A stretch of DNA of 64,000 nt from Halomonas sp. McH1-25 (GTDB taxonomy: Bacteria > Pseudomonadota > Gammaproteobacteria > Pseudomonadales > Halomonadaceae): positions 124,001 through 188,000 of the forward strand of contig NZ_JAKRFI010000003.1 in assembly GCF_022348165.1 (NCBI RefSeq). The letters run 5' to 3'. This document shows positions 61,829-64,000 of the stretch, piece after piece. Positions within the stretch are counted from its first letter, which is position 1; each line of letters starts with the position of its first letter. The notes beneath the pieces are model-generated. The model ran no database searches. It was not told where the DNA came from and saw only the letters and a list, made by a program, of their open reading frames with translations. Position numbers and translations under genes: made by a program.

Positions 61829-63979
61829 TTGAAACGTAACAAGCTTTTTCTGCTGCTTATCGTTGGGCTGGGTATCGGCGCATTCTTTGCGCTCGATGGC
61901 GACGACCTGCTCGAACTCGGGTTTCTGCGTGCGCAACTCGACAATTTTCATACCTGGTTCGACGATTCGCCCTGGCTGATGGCCGCTGGCTTCTTTCTCG
62001 TTTACGTAGCCGCTGCGGGCTTGTCGTTGCCTGGCGCCGCACTACTGACGTTGTTGTCCGGCGCGCTGTTCGGCCTGGGAAAAGGGCTACTGATCGCCTC
62101 GTTCGCCAGCGCGATCGGCGCCACCCTGGCGTTTCTGCTATCGCGCACGCTGCTGCGCGACATCATCGAAAAGCGCTTCAAGGAAATATTGGGAAGGGTC
62201 AATCGTGGCCTGGAGCGCGACGGGCCGTTCTACCTGTTCAGCCTACGCCTGGTGCCGATCCTTCCGTTCTTCATCGTCAACCTGGCCATGGGCGTGACGC
62301 GCCTGAAGACACGCACCTTCTATTGGGTCAGCCAGTTGGGCATGTTGCCGGGCACGGCGGTATACGCCAATGCCGGCATGCAGTTGAGCGACCTGGAGTC
62401 GCTCGAGGGTATTCTGTCCCCCAGACTGCTGCTTTCACTGATGCTGCTGGGCCTATTTCCGCTGGTGGGCAAGAAGATCGTCGATGGTGTGAATCTACGT
62501 CGCCAGCGCCGTCACTTTCCTCGCCCGCGCCGTTTCGATTACGACATCGTGGTGATCGGCGCCGGCTCGGCCGGCCTGGTAACCAGCTATATCGCCAGCG
62601 CGCTCAAAGCCAGGGTCGCCCTGGTCGAAAAGCATCGCATGGGCGGAGACTGCCTGAATACCGGCTGTGTCCCCTCCAAGGCATTGATCCGTGCAGCGCG
62701 CGCCGCTCACGAGATACGGACGGCATCACGCTTCGGCGTCCATGTCAGCGAGCCCCACATCGACTTCTCCGCCGTCATGGCTCATGTGCATGACGCCATT
62801 GCCAAGGTCGCCCCGCACGACAGCGCCGAACGCTACACCCAGTTGGGCGTCGACGTTATCGACGCCGAAGCCACCCTCGAATCGCCCTGGATCGTGCGCG
62901 CCGGCGAACGTCGGCTCACCGCGCGGCATGTCGTCATCGCCACCGGCGCCCGCCCGCGGATTCCCGACCTGCCCGGGATCGAGAACATCGACGTGCTGAC
63001 GTCGGAAAATCTCTGGACGCTCGAGTCTCTGCCCGAACGGCTGGCGATCCTGGGGGGCGGGACCATCGGCTGCGAACTCGGCCAGAGCTTTGCGCGCCTG
63101 GGCAGCCAGGTCACGCTGATCGAAGGCGGCCCCCGGCTACTGGCCAGGGAGGACGACGACGTCGGCGATCTCGTTCAGCGGCGCCTGTCCGCGGAGGGCG
63201 TGACCGTGCACACCGACACCCATGCCGTGGAGGTGGAAACCGACGAGGCGGGACGACATGGTCTGATCGTCGAACACGACGGCGAACGCCGCAAATTGCC
63301 CTTCGACCGGCTGCTGGTTTGTGTCGGTCGCCAGCCCAACGTCGAGGGGCTCGGCCTCGAGTCGCTGGGTGTCGTCACTACCGACCGTGGAACGCTGGAA
63401 ATCAACGAGTATCTGCAGACCCGTTGCCCCAATGTCTGGGCTTGCGGCGACGTTTGCGGCCCTTACCAGCTGACACATGCCGGGGCACACCAGGCCTGGT
63501 ATGCAGCGGTCAATGCCCTGCTCGGCGACGTGAAACGCTTCGCGGTCGACTATCGCGTCATCCCTGCCGTGACCTATACGCAGCCCGAAGTGGCTCGCGT
63601 CGGTCTCAACGCGCGACAGGCGCGGGCTGAAGGCATCGACTATGAAGTGACCCACTACGCCATGCATGACAACGACCGGGCCATCGCCGACGATGCCAGT
63701 GACGGCTTCGTCAAGATTTTGACCGAGCCCGGCAAGGATCGCATCCTGGGCGCAACGCTGGTCGGGGAGAACGCCGGTGAATGGCTGGCCGAAATCACCT
63801 TGGCAATGAAGCAGCGCACCGGACTGAACAAGCTGCTGCGCACCGTGCATCCTTACCCTACCCTGTCCGAAGCCAACAAGGCGGCCGCCGGGCAGTGGAA
63901 AAACGCTCACAAGCCCGAACGCCTGCTGCGCTGGCTGGAGCGCTACTTCGCCTGGCGTCGCCACGCGCGGCGGCAATGA
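61829..63979 (+). CDS. VTT (TMEM64) membrane domain fused to a dihydrolipoamide dehydrogenase-like flavoenzyme
   Basis: 716 aa from a TTG start with AGGGTGG 7 nt upstream. Residues ~45-215 are a VTT/DedA-like membrane domain (AAGLSLPGAALLTLLSGALFGLG, RLVPILPFFIVNLAMG). Residues ~236-716 are a pyridine nucleotide-disulfide oxidoreductase: IVVIGAGSAGLVTSYIA, the redox pair Cys275/Cys280 in GGDCLNTGCVPSKA, ACGDVCGPYQLTHAG, and the C-terminal HPYPTLSEANKAA with the His-Glu pair. Such fusions are known and are often called mercuric-reductase-like, but no mercury-specific cysteine tail is seen. The substrate is unknown. Confidence 0.9.
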   Translation: MKRNKLFLLLIVGLGIGAFFALDGDDLLELGFLRAQLDNFHTWFDDSPWLMAAGFFLVYVAAAGLSLPGAALLTLLSGALFGLGKGLLIASFASAIGATLAFLLSRTLLRDIIEKRFKEILGRVNRGLERDGPFYLFSLRLVPILPFFIVNLAMGVTRLKTRTFYWVSQLGMLPGTAVYANAGMQLSDLESLEGILSPRLLLSLMLLGLFPLVGKKIVDGVNLRRQRRHFPRPRRFDYDIVVIGAGSAGLVTSYIASALKARVALVEKHRMGGDCLNTGCVPSKALIRAARAAHEIRTASRFGVHVSEPHIDFSAVMAHVHDAIAKVAPHDSAERYTQLGVDVIDAEATLESPWIVRAGERRLTARHVVIATGARPRIPDLPGIENIDVLTSENLWTLESLPERLAILGGGTIGCELGQSFARLGSQVTLIEGGPRLLAREDDDVGDLVQRRLSAEGVTVHTDTHAVEVETDEAGRHGLIVEHDGERRKLPFDRLLVCVGRQPNVEGLGLESLGVVTTDRGTLEINEYLQTRCPNVWACGDVCGPYQLTHAGAHQAWYAAVNALLGDVKRFAVDYRVIPAVTYTQPEVARVGLNARQARAEGIDYEVTHYAMHDNDRAIADDASDGFVKILTEPGKDRILGATLVGENAGEWLAEITLAMKQRTGLNKLLRTVHPYPTLSEANKAAAGQWKNAHKPERLLRWLERYFAWRRHARRQ

Positions 63980-64000
63980 TAAGCGGGGTAAGCTTCTTGT

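Noticed and set aside
1-64000. CRISPR array, tRNA, rRNA, prophage or intact insertion sequence
   Set aside because: None could be supported: no regularly spaced repeats, no cloverleaf or rRNA sequence, no integrase or transposase frame was recognised.

Overview
The window reads as a chromosomal segment of a halophilic or marine gammaproteobacterium, most likely a member of the Halomonadaceae (Halomonas, Salinicola or Chromohalobacter type). The basis is the G+C-rich coding, the divergent hexR / zwf-pgl-eda Entner-Doudoroff block, a tripartite tricarboxylate transporter, an aryl-polyene type lipid cluster and the overall gene repertoire. The genus is inferred from gene content, not from a marker gene. 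No rRNA, tRNA, CRISPR array, prophage or intact insertion sequence was recognised.

Region 1 (1-5.8 kb, + strand) is an uptake and catabolism operon that enters from the left: the end of a DRL/homoserine-dehydrogenase-like SAF-domain oxidoreductase, TctC-TctB-TctA, an OtnK-type (DUF1537) sugar-acid kinase and an OtnC-type class II aldolase/decarboxylase. Together they should import a short sugar acid or related carboxylate, oxidise it, phosphorylate it and decarboxylate it to a triose phosphate.

Region 2 (6-29.6 kb) is accessory in character. It holds small redox and hydrolase genes, most beside their own regulator: two Old Yellow Enzymes, three alpha/beta hydrolases, an aldehyde dehydrogenase, an SDR with an NTF2-like partner, a GMC oxidoreductase plus FAD monooxygenase plus small membrane protein, and AraC, LysR and HD-GYP/LuxR regulators. 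Two pairs of near-identical non-coding sites tie distant genes together. One (42 bp, perfect over 28 bp) precedes both an alpha/beta hydrolase and the aldehyde dehydrogenase, next to an AraC gene. The other (23 bp, 17 identical) precedes both a second hydrolase and a DoxX-like gene, flanking a regulator with two degenerate HD-GYP domains. Between 25.2 and 27 kb there are remnants (a probably truncated secreted protein, half of an EamA transporter) and a MITE-like repeat, then mntP, a cold-shock gene and a patatin-like lipase.

Region 3 (29.7-36.3 kb) looks like core genome: PIN-PhoH ATPase, a zinc-ribbon protein, a DUF938 methyltransferase, eda-pgl-zwf, and hexR with three candidate HexR operators in the zwf/hexR gap.

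Region 4 (36.4-50.2 kb, + strand) is one tightly packed operon, 14 genes from 36422 to 49413 plus a 15th at 49490-50209, resembling an aryl-polyene (APE) pathway. It encodes a chain-length factor, PlsC-like and LpxL-like acyltransferases, a single ACP, an acyl-activating enzyme fused to a FabZ-like dehydratase, GT2, a LolA-like carrier, an MMPL exporter, an FAD enzyme carrying the flavin-halogenase WxWxIP signature, a DUF3261 lipoprotein, one ketosynthase, one hotdog dehydratase, a FabG-like ketoreductase and a second LolA-like protein. No ammonia lyase, methyltransferase, thioesterase, second ACP or second full ketosynthase is present. A possibly halogenated, reduced aryl-polyene-like product is the most interesting prediction of the window.

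Region 5 (50.3-64 kb) carries an unknown membrane coiled-coil protein, RidA, a two-domain universal stress protein, a SulP transporter, an EamA exporter, the NfeD-slipin pair, two small glycosyltransferases of the TIGR04283/TIGR04282 kind, DUF302, glutamate dehydrogenase, a radical SAM protein and a divergently transcribed fusion of a VTT (TMEM64) membrane domain to a dihydrolipoamide-dehydrogenase-like flavoenzyme.
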